DNA of 64,000 nt from Toxoplasma gondii ME49 (Eukaryota; Apicomplexa; Conoidasida; Eucoccidiorida; Sarcocystidae). The stretch lies in the NCBI RefSeq assembly GCF_000006565.2, contig NC_031480.1, positions 6,317,170 to 6,381,169 on the forward strand, written 5' to 3'. Below the pieces are notes generated by a model. The model had not been told where the DNA came from. It saw only the letters and a program-made list of their open reading frames with translations, and did no database searches. Below are positions 11,877-23,148 of the stretch, in pieces. A program made the position numbers and the translations under genes. Positions within the stretch are counted from its first letter, which is position 1, and every line of letters begins with the position of its first letter.

Positions 11877-14152
11877 CTGGAAAGTCAGAGAAAGATAGAG
11901 AAAAATGCACCGAGAAAGAAAGGAGCGAAGGAGAAAACCGACACACACAGTCAAGGCAATGTGACATTTGTAAGGAGAAGGAAGCGAAAAGAAATCAAAG
12001 ACTTCACGGTCGGGGAGACAGGGGAACGAAGGGAGGGGAGTGAAGGCGCAGCGGGCCTCTGAGGAGACGCAAGCAGAAGACGGGGAAGACGGAAGAGGAG
12101 GGCGAAAGCAGTTTTCGAAGGTGAAAAAGAAGAGAGAGACAACGAACTGGCAAAGGATGAGGGAGAAAAACGGAGAGCGAAATTCAGTTGAACTCACAGT
12201 TTTCTTCCACTTCAGAGGAAGTCCGTGGACCGCCAGCGAGCTATGTTTCAGCAACAGACAGAAAACCGGAGGAAAAGAGGAGCCCAAAGCGAATAGGGAG
12301 AGGCAAAGAAAACACGCGTCTCACGAGGAAAAAGCAGACACTGTCAATTGGGCAGAAAGGCATCAGGAAAATGCAATGTCACGAGTTTTCTCGGGAGACG
12401 ACCGGTGAGCTCCCCTCCTCGCGTCAAGACAAAGGAGAAACTGCTGTCTCTCTCCTGCCCGCCTTTACCGAAAAATCCTCCTCTTCTTCGCTCTCGGAGG
12501 CATGCGGAAATGCGACTGCAGATTTTTTGCTTTGCTCTCCACAAAGACGAAGTCGCGTTTCTCACGTCCGCCAGATAGAACCAAGGAAGTCCTGCTTTTC
12601 TCACGATGCGACTGCGTTGCGAAGCGGCTCGTGTGTGTAGAGACACTGCAGACGACGCGGCGCCTCCCACCGCGTCTCCTCGCGCACAGAAGGAGCATCC
12701 TCGTCGCGAGAGAAGCCCTTTGATCAAAAAGATAGTTCGCTCTTGCTGCGTGTTTTTTCAATCGGGAGTCAGAGAGACAAGTGCCTTTTCTCCGTGGCGT
12801 TCTGCATGCACACCGCTGGCCGGTTAGGGTGTGCGATCTGTCTTCGCGCGGTTGACATCAACCGACAGCTCCGGCTCTCAGAAAACAGAAATGGCATCAA
12901 TCGACTTGAACGGAACTTGTGGTTCCTGCAAGAGCCCAAGCGCTGCAACAAAAGTGTGTAATGCTCAGCTTCTGAGAGAAGAAAGCCAAGTTTGACAGCT
13001 GTACGTACACCGCCGCCTCGCAAACACTTCCGAACGCGCCGGTGAAGCCTTTTGGATTCCCTTCAGGACGCGCCGTCATGAGGCATCGACCGAGACCTCC
13101 ACGCTTTCTGCGGACGATCTTCAGACACTGTTTAGAAGCCACCAGAGTGATCAATCAGGAGAAGTCGAGAGTTGGAAGACTTCCGTCCCCTTCGAGTTCC
13201 GAACGAAAGTCTAGCTACGTAGATAGGTGCACGACGACTGCGGAAACGGAGAGTCAGCCAGAGAAACGCTGAGGGCGACTATGTGCGAGCGTTGCAAATG
13301 GAATTGCAAGCAACGACACCAAACAAAATGCTTCATGACCGCCGGTGCCACTCGTCTGTGTGCGGAACCAGCGACGCGACCAGCGTCTTGAGCAGTCCCA
13401 AAATCATCTCAGAAACATTGCCAAGAAGAATCCACTCAGCTGTTCGTGAAGAACAAAGCCTTTCGGCTGTGCTCAACAGTCTAGTGAAATCAGGGAGATT
13501 GTCGCCGTCGACCAGCTGCGTAGTTTTCTCTTTTTCCTGAGAGTCTTTCTGTGGTTCACTGGACAGTTCCTCACTAATTTCTCCCCTTCAAGTATAGACA
13601 CCTAAGTGAGATGTGCATGTGTGTTTCTCGGGAGGGCGGCTATTTGCGAAACTTCGAGGCGAGGCCTTCTTTCTTCCTTGGAGGACTTTGCGTTTCTCTT
13701 TGTCGTCACAAGCTAGGAGCTACGGACGGTGTCGAGACACCCGGACGACTTCAGATGGAGGAGGGTGTGAAGGGATCTTAATGCTCCTGGACAAAGGTTG
13801 GTGCTTCGCGAGCCTTCTGTTTGCGTCGCGTCTATATTTCACCCGCGCCCCAGTTCAGCGCGCGTATTCTTTTAAGGTGCAACACTGCACTTGTGTTCTG
13901 ATACGCCAGCCTGAGACTCTGGAAACAGATGTCGGCCTTCATTCTCATCACGCGAAACGTCCAAAACAGAAACCAAAAGACGCCACCCACGAACGGTGAG
14001 AGACTCGCTTCACGACTTTCGATTCGGAAGGACGGGCGACGCAAAGGACCCTGCTGCAATGAGAGATTTTTTCAAACGGATTGGTCTTCAGCTTTCTCGA
14101 TTTTGGAGTCTCCTTCAGTCCACTAGCCCACGCGTTCTCCTTCTCCACAGCC
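11877..14152. other. Spacer between MRE11 start and PSMA1 stop
   Basis: This 2.3-kb spacer separates two genes on the same strand, so it should hold the MRE11 promoter and 5' UTR and the PSMA1 3' UTR. The plus strand is purine-rich near MRE11. An open frame at 12344-12727 (minus) is arginine- and serine-rich without motifs, and I do not call it. A palindromic GCTGTACGTACACC element sits at 12998-13011. Confidence 0.5.
12998..13011. repeat. Dispersed palindrome GCTGTACGTACACC (spacer)
   Basis: A copy with one mismatch in the left arm, between MRE11 and PSMA1. Confidence 0.65.
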
Positions 14153-17100
14153 TCACATCTGGACGTCTTCACCAGCGGACTCCGCCTGAAAAGCCAGAGG
14201 CAAATTCGCAAACTCAACTTTGCCTACTGGACAGAACATACACGGTCAGACGTCTTAAAGACCATGCACACACATACAGTGTATCCCCGCGATCATGCAT
14301 GCATCCAACTGTCAAGTGAATAAGTAAATATATGCATATACACAAGTATATATATATATATAGATATATATGTATGCATATGCGAGAAAGTCTGTGGCGT
14401 GTTTAGAACGGCGCGGTCTGCATGTGCAAGTCCGCAGTTCAAGTGCGAAGCATATTTGGAAGAGGCGAACGCCGCAGAGCGAAACCTTCCAACAGCGAGG
14501 AATTGTGCATCGTGAGATGAAAGCGCCGGAACGAGCGAAGCTGCATAGAGAGACGTCGGTTGAGAGAAACAGCAAAGGAAACAGCAGACTCGGCAAAAGA
14601 GTGAAGGGAAAAATGCCACTAGGTACAGTAAAAGCGCCTAACTCGAGGCTTACATTCAGCTTGTCCAGGAGACTCTGGACTTCATCGGTAGACAGTTCTG
14701 AGGGAGAGGAAAGCAGACAGGCACAGAGTGCGATCTTTGCGGTGAAACAGGAGCACAGCCGCAGCCGACCATATCAAGAGGACGATAAAGGGACAGATGG
14801 ACAAGGCAAGGACTGTGCATCGGAGGGCATGACAGTTCGCGAACCCCCAAAGTAACGACAACGCGAGCCTAAGGCACTGAGAAGGAACTTTTCCTACACA
14901 AAGAACCGTGGGTCCCATGCACGGAAACACATACACGCACATGTATATGCATACACAATTATATATGCATAGATATACACATATATAGATTCAACGATAG
15001 GTAATAGAGTGCATGCACAGCAGCATGCATATCTGTAGAACGAGGAGCACGGAGGATTCGAGAGGCAAGGAAAGCGACAGACTGACGCGGACGCATATCT
15101 GGGGAAGGCACAAAGAGGAGAAGTCCTTGGCAAAGGCGAGAGCAACACATTGAGTGGAACGCCACTCAGACGCAAACGCAGAATCCAGTGGCGACGAAGA
15201 CGAAAGTTAACAGGGAAGAAAATGGGGAAAAAATCTTTGGCGTACCCTTCCACGGTTGATTCTTGCCCACGATGGCCATGGAGACCGTGTCTGCTGTCAG
15301 CCTGTGAAAAACGCGAGGACAGTCCGAGGATCCATGGAGGAAGGAGAATCACAAATGCAGAAACAGGTTCTCTCGATCTCTTTCTGCCTCGTCGATTCAG
15401 AAGACAAACCTTGCTCGCCAAAAGCGTCGCCCCTCCAGGCACGAGTCTCTCTGAGGGAGGAGAGACACACACGTCGACACGACTGCATGCGCGAAGAACT
15501 GCGGAACATCTACGCGACATCGAGTTAAGAACCGAAGCCCGTCCAGACTGCATGCGTGTACCGAGTTTTACCGCCTGCGGGGGACCCAAACGTCGAGATG
15601 TTTTCCATTCCATTTCCTTCCGTCTCGACTCACTCAGCGTCGGCAGCGAGGGAGGCCTGGAGAGCCTTCATTGCATGCAGTTCGAGTTCCTCGGGAGAGA
15701 CTGAAGAAACGCAAAGAAGCAGCGACTCGCAGTCGAGAGAGGTGCGAAGAGACGCCGGCCATGGCAGGACAGGGGACAGGCAGCCTTCCCGGCCTGCTTC
15801 CTTGTCGTGAGAAGCACAAGCGAGGACACAAGCCATACAACACGGAAGGGAGAAACGGGCGAAGGGCAGCTGCCGAGAACGCAGATCGAAACAGGAGAAC
15901 AATACTGCAAGTATGAGAGACAGTCAAGAAAGTTGTTTTCTTCGTGACTGCTACACACAAACCACCCCACTGGACTGCTTAAGAAAGCGGAATAGGGGAG
16001 GGCGAGAGACTGCTACTCGGGAAAGCAGGAAGGGGAAGCACACAGCAGAGAAGAGCCGACACGCACGCGCTCGGCGCGATGAGATGGAGGAGGAGAAGAG
16101 ACGCAGGAGAGAATGGAAAAAAAATCAGAATGAACGCGACCCCAATAACGGAGGGACGAAAGACAAGAAAAGCAAAGAAACAAGAAAACAAGAAACTCAC
16201 GACCAGGGAAGTTTTCAAAGTTTCGCTCCAAGTAGGTTTTCGAAGACTGCGACCGTGCACCGAAGGCCATTGCCTGAGCAAGAGGAAAACACAGAGAACG
16301 CGCCTCTCGGAGTCATACGGGGTGTACATACACCTCGGGAAACGTGCCGTGCACAGAGTCAGGCAGGTGTACATACACTTGAAGATCGCGGCAGCGATGC
16401 GCTGAGTGGACTGCGCCAAGGGAAACGATTCTGCGTAACTCTGTTTCTTGAAACATCGCTTACATAGGACTCGAAGTAGTTTCCAGAGGGGCAAGTTTCA
16501 AAGAGGTGCGGACCAGCGTCGTCGTAACCGGCAGCGAGGAGGCCGACTCCGAATGGGCGCTTTCCACTTCTCTGCGTGTTCGCTTGCGACTCTGAAAAGG
16601 GCAGACACACATACAGAGAAAAGAGCGACGAAGACGACCTTCACAGCCGAATCCGGCAGAAGCAGGAGACGGCGAGGACACCGTAGCAGAGAAATACGCA
16701 GGGAGAAGAGAATAGGAGAGAGAGAGCCGCGATGAAGAGGGCAGAGAGGCGAATGGCAAAGAGATTCTAGAAGCAAAAGAAAAGATGAGAATCGAAGAGA
16801 GAAAAAGAATGGAGAGAGGAGAAACGGACGATAGAAACAGACACGGAGAGAAAGACCAAAGAAAGGAGAGAACAGAAATTAGCACAGCGGAGACTGCATG
16901 TTTTTGCCTGTGTGTGGCATTTAATTTCCGTTGATATAGTTTTACTTCTTCCTAGCATTTTTTCAGCCTCGTCGCTTACTGTCTGCCACCATGAGGACGA
17001 GACGGCCCACGGGGATCGGAGCATCGTAGACGTATTTGTGGTGGAAGCACTCGTTGCGCATGAAGTTACTGATCACCTCTAAAAAAATAAAATTTCAAAG

Positions 17101-17168
17101 TCGACAATTTTCTCTCAAGAAACATCTACACTGCAGTGCCTGACGCACTCCTCTCTCTAGTGCCTCAC

Positions 17169-17218
<50 letters not shown>

Positions 17219-17597
17219 GTGTATGAGCGTGTACGCATACAAAGTACATGGATGCATACGAATTTCATGAAAAGATATATAGATGTGATGTGTTTTATGT
17301 ACGCACGTATACGCCCGGGAGAGGAGCATGCACACGGATGACTGCAGGGGTAAACGACTGACGTGAGCAGCTTTCGAAGGAAACATCGTCTGATGCAGAG
17401 ATGTTCTGCGGGTGACGCGACCGTCTCTCCATCTATCCCTCTCTGAATCTATCTTTACATCCATCTGCTTTGAATATAACTCCAGACGATATGTTCTCCT
17501 CCACACTATGTGTGTCTGTGAATAGTTACTCATTCACGACTTCACACAAACGCATGCAACTGTAAGTATATCCGTGTACAAACAGTTATGTACATAT

Positions 17598-17648
<51 letters not shown>

Positions 17649-19297
17649 TGGTCGAGATTTGTATATATTTGTGGGTGGCATCGAGCCTGCAGAGTTTTGG
17701 AGAGGGTTTGGCGGGGCCGTTGAAGGAAAAAGGTTTGGCTTCGTTGACTCTCACTCGCATCTGCTGTGATGCCCGACATGGCGACGCCGACGTGATCGTC
17801 GATTTTGAAGAGTTTTTGGTGATGGCCCGCGAACTTCGAGACCGCGCGCTTGAGCGAGCAAAGGACCTGCATGCAGAGAAAACAAGGAACAGGACAGACA
17901 GCCTGTGGACAAGGCGGCGGAGAAGGCAACGAGAACATGAGAGGCCATGCCGGACTTTCAGAGACAACACACATAAAGACAACAGCGGCGGACAGAACAG
18001 GAGAAAAGGGGGGAGCGAGGGAGAGGATGCGAAAGAGGGGAAGAGAAAGGCAGGCGACAGAGGAGAACCAGAGAAAAGAGAGAAGACGAAGAAGTCAGAG
18101 ACACGAGAGAGATAAACACAGAGTACAAGAACGAGAGAAGAGGGAACGCGAACGGGACTGGAAAGACAACAGCGGCGAGATCAAGACGGGGAAAAGTAGA
18201 GAAACGTAGAGACCGATAGAGGGAATGAGGAACCGAGGGGGTACGAAGAAATGGGGACTCGCGAAAGAAGACATGTATGTAAAAAGAGGTCTTCACATGC
18301 AAAGCTGAATGTCAGGACAGGCGACTGAACATGCACAAAAAAGAGTCCGACGAGACATCCAGTGAAGCGAAGAGGCAAGGCGAAGCTGAAGCAGAGAAAC
18401 AGACTGAAGAACGTTTTCCAGGCAAAAAGCGAGAGAGTGTCGAGCAGAGAAAGACGAACAGAATATGTGAGGCTGCAACACACGAAGGGGAGACGGAAAA
18501 TGCAAGGAAACGACGCGAAAGGGAGGAATGAGAAATGCGTTGCTGGGGACATCAGATCCACCCGAAGCGGCCAAACCACCGAAGAAGCGAAAACCACTTG
18601 AGAGAGTGAGAAAAAGAGAGCGAGAGAAGAGCGAAGCGCAAAGTGTGACAGATTTGCGAGAGAGAAAGGGCGACGGCACAAGAAGAGAAAAATGGTTTCT
18701 GGTCTTTTCACGAATCTTGGAGCCCGGTTAGACAAGAACAGCAGGAGAACGATAACTCAAAATCCAAGAAAGAACAAGAAAGAAGAAAAAAGAAGAAGAG
18801 AGAAGAAGAGAGAAGAAGAAGGAGTTCTGGACAGGAGGGTCGAAGTAGAAATCTTTTCGGCACACGATGCCTCTCCCAACGCGTCTGTCGTTTCTCGCGT
18901 CTGTCGTTTCTCGCGTCTCTCTCTCGTTCTCGCTTTGCTTCCTTTGTGTTGTTTTTTTTCCCTCTCTTGCTTTGTCTCGAAAAAGAAGACTTCAAACTAA
19001 GACGCGTTTCGAATAAAGATGCTGCACCTTCTTGTCGCGAAGGAGACCTCGCAAAGGAGAAAGACGCGTCCGCAGCAGTCTATGGATGCGTCGCCTCACA
19101 GACATCAACGAGGAGACAGAGAAAATGCAGAGGCGTCTTGGAATTCAAGAAAAGAGACGGCCTACCACATGTGTATTGGAGCGCAGTCCAACGCAGCAGG
19201 TGCCTTGCTTCACCGCTTCCATCGCATATTCCACTTGGAAAATCCGCCCCTGAGGGCTCCAAGTGATGCAGTCCGTGTCGTACAGATTGCGGTACAT
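14153..19297 (-). CDS. PSMA1: 20S proteasome subunit alpha type 1 (alpha6), 9 exons, 247 residues
   Basis: This is an alpha-ring subunit of the 20S core proteasome, a structural and non-catalytic part of the gated outer ring, in cytosol and nucleus. Exons (minus): 19297-19166, 17866-17755, 17078-16980, 16591-16464, 16273-16201, 15700-15634, 15301-15246, 14697-14654, 14185-14153. The N-terminus [20 protein letters not shown] followed by [12 protein letters not shown] is the proteasome alpha signature in its alpha6 form. Later matches to alpha6 are [79 protein letters not shown] and TVSMAIVGK. The length is close to the family norm (about 250-265). The short acidic tail [10 protein letters not shown] is encoded by a separate 33-nt exon; that exon fits phase and acceptor but is not conserved, so the exact C-terminus is the least certain part. 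Confidence 0.95.
14346..14371. repeat. (TA)n microsatellite
   Basis: Short AT array in the PSMA1 intron before its last two exons. Confidence 0.85.
16321..16378. repeat. Two GGTGTACATACAC(C) palindromes 45 bp apart (PSMA1 intron)
   Basis: Copies at 16321-16334 and 16366-16378 lie between PSMA1 exons 4 and 5. They are the only close pair in the window. Confidence 0.75.
17170..17217. repeat. (TA)n microsatellite
   Basis: About 24 TA units in the PSMA1 intron between exons 2 and 3. Confidence 0.9.
17593..17650. repeat. (TA)n microsatellite
   Basis: Interrupted AT array in the same PSMA1 intron as the 17170 array, about 380 bp away. Confidence 0.9.
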
Positions 19298-20803
19298 GCT
19301 GGCGAAAAGAAAAAGGAAAAAAGACAGGAAACGGGGGGAAAAGCAGGGGAAACGGACGGAAAAAAGGGGTGAAAACAGAGGAGGAGGAAGACACGGTACA
19401 CCCTTGGCGAAGCTCGCAGCACTGGCGGTGCAGCGACGAAGAGAAGTCCGAGGAAGGCAGGAGTTCTGCCGATGGAGGAGAAGGAATCCGACGCACAAGA
19501 AAGAAGCAGAAAGGGGAGAAATGGAGCGCGATGGAATAAAAAGAGACACAGAGAGACGAAACCGAGAAGTTGCGGCGAACCTTGGACGGAGGAGGTGCAG
19601 CGAGAGAAAAAAAGAGGATTTTGACACAAAGGTACGAGAAAGCGAGCGCTTTCTTTCACTTCAGAGAGAGGAGACAAAGACAATAAAACGCAACAAGAGA
19701 CAAGGAAAACACAGCTCCGAAATGGGTTGGTTCTTTGTCGTCGCTGCCTGCCTCTTTAAATTGTGTGTGTGTTTTTCGTGTGTATATCTACAACCTTGGC
19801 ATCGTATTCGTTCCTCGGAAATTGCCCGCGTCTCTCTGAAAATCGAGAAACAAAACGGACAAGCTCTCTCTGAAGAAGACAGAAGCTGAGAAGTCACGAC
19901 GAACTCTACGCTCCTTTGCGTTACACACTAGTCTCTGAGCAGTCTTCTCCCCCCTCTTCTCTCTTCTCTTTCTGTCAGCTGTCGCGCCGGTCCGGCCTTG
20001 GCCCTCTTCTCTCCCTGCGCTTTGCCGGCCTCTCCCTACATGCAGCGAAAAAGAAAAAGTGAGGAAGGGGAGAAAGAGGCGGGAGATTACACAGGGACGT
20101 TGGGTCTTTTCTGCTCGTTCTGCGATCGAATCTCGCGTTCTCTCTCCTCGCTTTTCTCGACGAAATCTGTCAATGTGGGGAGACGGTTTTGACCTCTCTC
20201 GCTGAACAAAGATAACATTGCATGCATGTTCTTAGCTCTCGATTTTCTGGTCGCGAAACGTCATTTTTGAATTTTTTCCTCAAAGTCCACCTTCTCTCTC
20301 CTCTTCTCTCTCTCACCGGCCTGACTCAGGTTGCGGCCACGGCGCGTTCGGCGAGAGTTATCCCCACTCTCGCCGTCTTGTTTGTTCCTTCCTCTCTGGC
20401 TGCTTCTCTTCTGAAAGTTACATGTCACCAGCAGCTGTTATTTCTTCTCGTTTGAGTCGGACTCGCAGTTCACTTCGAGCTTGTCGCCTGACTCACCAGG
20501 TCTCCTCGTCCTCCTTCCCGCGCGCTTCCCCGCTTGTCGTCGTTGTATGTTCATCTGCGGAGTCGCGCCTTCGGCCTTTCCTCGAGTCTCTTCGACTCTC
20601 TTCTTGAGCACCCGTGAAGAACGTTTCGGTGGCTCTGCAGTCTGGAGGCACTTACACTCCTGCGTCTTCTTTCCGAATTTCTCTTCTTCGCGCCTCGCCG
20701 TCTCCCCGAGTTTTTCCTTCGTCTCCTTTCGGGAGTTCGCAGTCGCCTCTCGGCCGTCTCCTTGCCCAGACTTTGCACTGCACAGTGCGTAGAAGAACGA
20801 AAA
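19298..20803. promoter_or_regulatory. Divergent intergenic region between PSMA1 and the G-patch gene
   Basis: The two start codons point away from each other across 1.5 kb, so both promoters and 5' UTRs should lie here. Pyrimidine-rich tracts occupy the plus strand from about 19920 to 20800, and a TGCATGCATG word lies near 20220; TGCATGC-type words are known ApiAP2 target sequences in Apicomplexa. No conserved reading frame was found. An antisense frame at 20438-20866 is a shadow overlapping the first exon of the G-patch gene. Promoter function is inferred from gene arrangement only. Confidence 0.5.
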
Positions 20804-22066
20804 ATGTCGAAGAAATTCTACGATCGCCTCCTCAAGGGCAGCGGTGTACAGTCTCGCCCGTTCCACTCTTCCTTCGGAGCCTCCATTCTGAAGAAATTTG
20901 GGTGGGAAGAGTAAGGTTCAGACTTTCCTTTTTTTCTTTACGCGTTCGAGTTTCGGCGCGTCAACTGCGCAGATGACCTCTCCCGTCTTTTGCTTCCCTA
21001 CGTACTGCTCTCCTTCCTTCTGGCGTCACTCCTTCTCTCTCCGTCCGGCTCTCCTGCCGGCGAGGAGAGGGAGGCGAAGCCCTGGCGACAGTGGCGTGTA
21101 CATCCGATACCTCTCGGCGCCTCGAGGAACTTTGCGCCTCCCGGCGAAAGGAGAAGAAACTTGTTTTTTCTCCCCTGCAGTTGGGGGAACTTCCCTCGGG
21201 ATCGAGAGGGAAGGGTGGTCGAGCTCAAATCAGTGTCGGCATCAGCAGATGTGTGAAACTCCTGTCTACCTCGACACACGCATATACGCGAACTTTTAAA
21301 AACAGATAATGCGATGGACTTTGAAATGCTTGTTGATTGTCCACGAGGTCGTTTGTGCCTGTGCCTCAGCAGCGTCCTGTCGTGTATCTGCATTCGGATT
21401 TCTCCAAGTTGTCTGTCTTCCTCTCTCTTCCGTCGACAGCACCACGTTCGTCGGCTTTCTTCTCTCTCAGCGACGCGGGTCTCATTTGCTTGAAGACTTC
21501 TCCGACTTTCTCTTTCTCTTCTTGCAGAGGCCAGGGCTTGGGGCGCGAGAACACCGGCCGCACCGACTGTCTGCAGATCCGTCGACGCGAGGAGAATGTT
21601 GGAGTAAGCTGGCGGAGAGACTCCCAACGGAAACGAGTTCAAGAGAGAAGGAGACTTCCCTCTATGCATGTGCTGGTCGCTCGTGTGTGTGTCTGTCTGC
21701 CGAAAGCCGTCGTCAGCATTCGGCTCTGAAGGAGACAGCTATGGCTCCGGTGTCTCTTGGCCGCGGGTTCATTCCAGAAACGATTCGTTCTGCTTGTTCT
21801 GCAGCTCGGACATTCGGACGCGAGCGAGACGAAGGGAGAAGACCAGTGGAAGAATTGGTGGGACGCGATGTACAATTCGATGGCTGCGAAACTCAAAGAC
21901 GGCAAAGGCGTGAGCGAGAATCTGACCTTTCTAACGCACTGATCGCGCCACTGTGCCTCTCGTCCCTCCTCCCCGCCAACGATTTCAGTTCCCAGGCACA
22001 CCAAACAGAGCGACAAAAACTGGCTCTGTGCAAAGATATTCTGTCGTATATACATATAAGTATGTG

Positions 22067-22102
<36 letters not shown>

Positions 22103-23148
22103 TACATGGCAGGCATCCATACATATGTGTATGTGCGTTTATATCTGTGTTCAGACTCGTGGGTGTATCTCTATGTACATCTAACTCTTTCAGTTGAGTG
22201 ACCCTTGTTGACAATTGTCGCTATGTACAACTCGGTTCTTTTAGATCCTTTCCTCTCTATTTCCCTGAGTGTTCGTACTCAGTAGAGTCGCATGCATCTG
22301 CGTGTAACTTACAAGGCTTCGAGGTTGTTTCTTGACGCACTGTCTCCCGGGCTGGCGTCGTCTTCTCTCCACATTTAGGTCGCTTTTCGCAGCTTCCCCT
22401 CGGAATGTTCTCTGGCACTTGTGTCTATGTTTCGTCCTTATCCTTCTTCTTCTCCGGTTTTTCCTCGTTTTCTGATTTTTAGGCTTTTCACGCGGCGACC
22501 GAGAGCGACTCAGATTCGGATTCGAGCGCTGAGGAGGACGGAGGCACAGACAGATTTCGGAGGAGGTCGTTAGTGCGTGTCTCACAGAAGCTCTCCCGAC
22601 AGAAGGCCCCTGCGGAGACAGTCGGAGACAGTGTGTGCTCCGACGGGCGCGCGGAAGAGAGCGAAGGATCCGAGCAGGAGTCAACATCTGCAGAGACGCC
22701 CTCAACTTTGTCAGAGACTTCTCCAGTGGCTTTGACCGCTTCGAAAAGGACCGAGACCGCTTCTATGTCTGCTGAAAAGGTGAAGCAAGAGGGAGAAGCG
22801 GAGGCGCATCCGGCACCTCGAAAGAAAGAAAAGAAGAAGAAGGCGAAGACACCTGCAAGCGACGCAGCGGAGGAGGCCGCTGGAGGATCAGAGGCTAGTG
22901 CTGTCGCCGAGGAAGGTGACAAGGATGCGTCGGAGAAGAAGAAGAGAAAGAAGAGCCGCGAGTCAGAGCGCGAAAGCGAAGGGTGTGATGCGGAGCGTGT
23001 CTCGGTCGAGAAGAAGAAGAGACGGAAGGAGAAGAGGCAGCGAGAACAAACGGGAGACGGTGAAGAGGAAGTCGGGAGAGACGAAGGACAGGACGAACCG
23101 AGAGAAAAGGAGAAGAAGAAAAAGAAGAAGCACAGGGACAGCCGATGA
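20804..23148 (+). CDS. GPATCH4: G-patch domain protein, GPATCH4 type, 4 exons, 317 residues
   Basis: Exons are 20804-20910, 21528-21603, 21805-21909 and 22483-23148, with consistent phases. Residues about 25-45 form a G-patch (GASILKKFGW, then GQGLGREN across the first intron). G-patches bind and activate DEAH helicases. The segment after it (GLGHSD, then DQWKNWWDAMYNSMAAKL) matches the block next to the G-patch in GPATCH4, a nucleolar protein linked to ribosome biogenesis, where an FTNHWWNELFN-like stretch follows. The fourth exon encodes an acidic, serine-rich linker and then lysine-rich runs (EKKKKKKHRDSR at the end) typical of nucleolar targeting. The start ATG has good context (aaaATG) and begins the conserved region almost at once. 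GPATCH4 rather than another G-patch family rests on the WW block; function in this organism is inferred. Confidence 0.85.
22069..22098. repeat. (TA)n microsatellite
   Basis: AT array in the third intron of the G-patch gene. Confidence 0.85.

Noticed and set aside
14330..14380. Microsatellites considered as CRISPR-like or telomere-like arrays
   Set aside because: Simple TA and GATA repeats without unique spacers or telomeric units, in a eukaryotic nuclear context.
14894..15613. 239-codon minus-strand frame inside PSMA1
   Set aside because: It overlaps PSMA1 exon 7 in the wrong frame and runs through a TATA-rich intron; the conserved VSMAIVGK peptide is in another frame.
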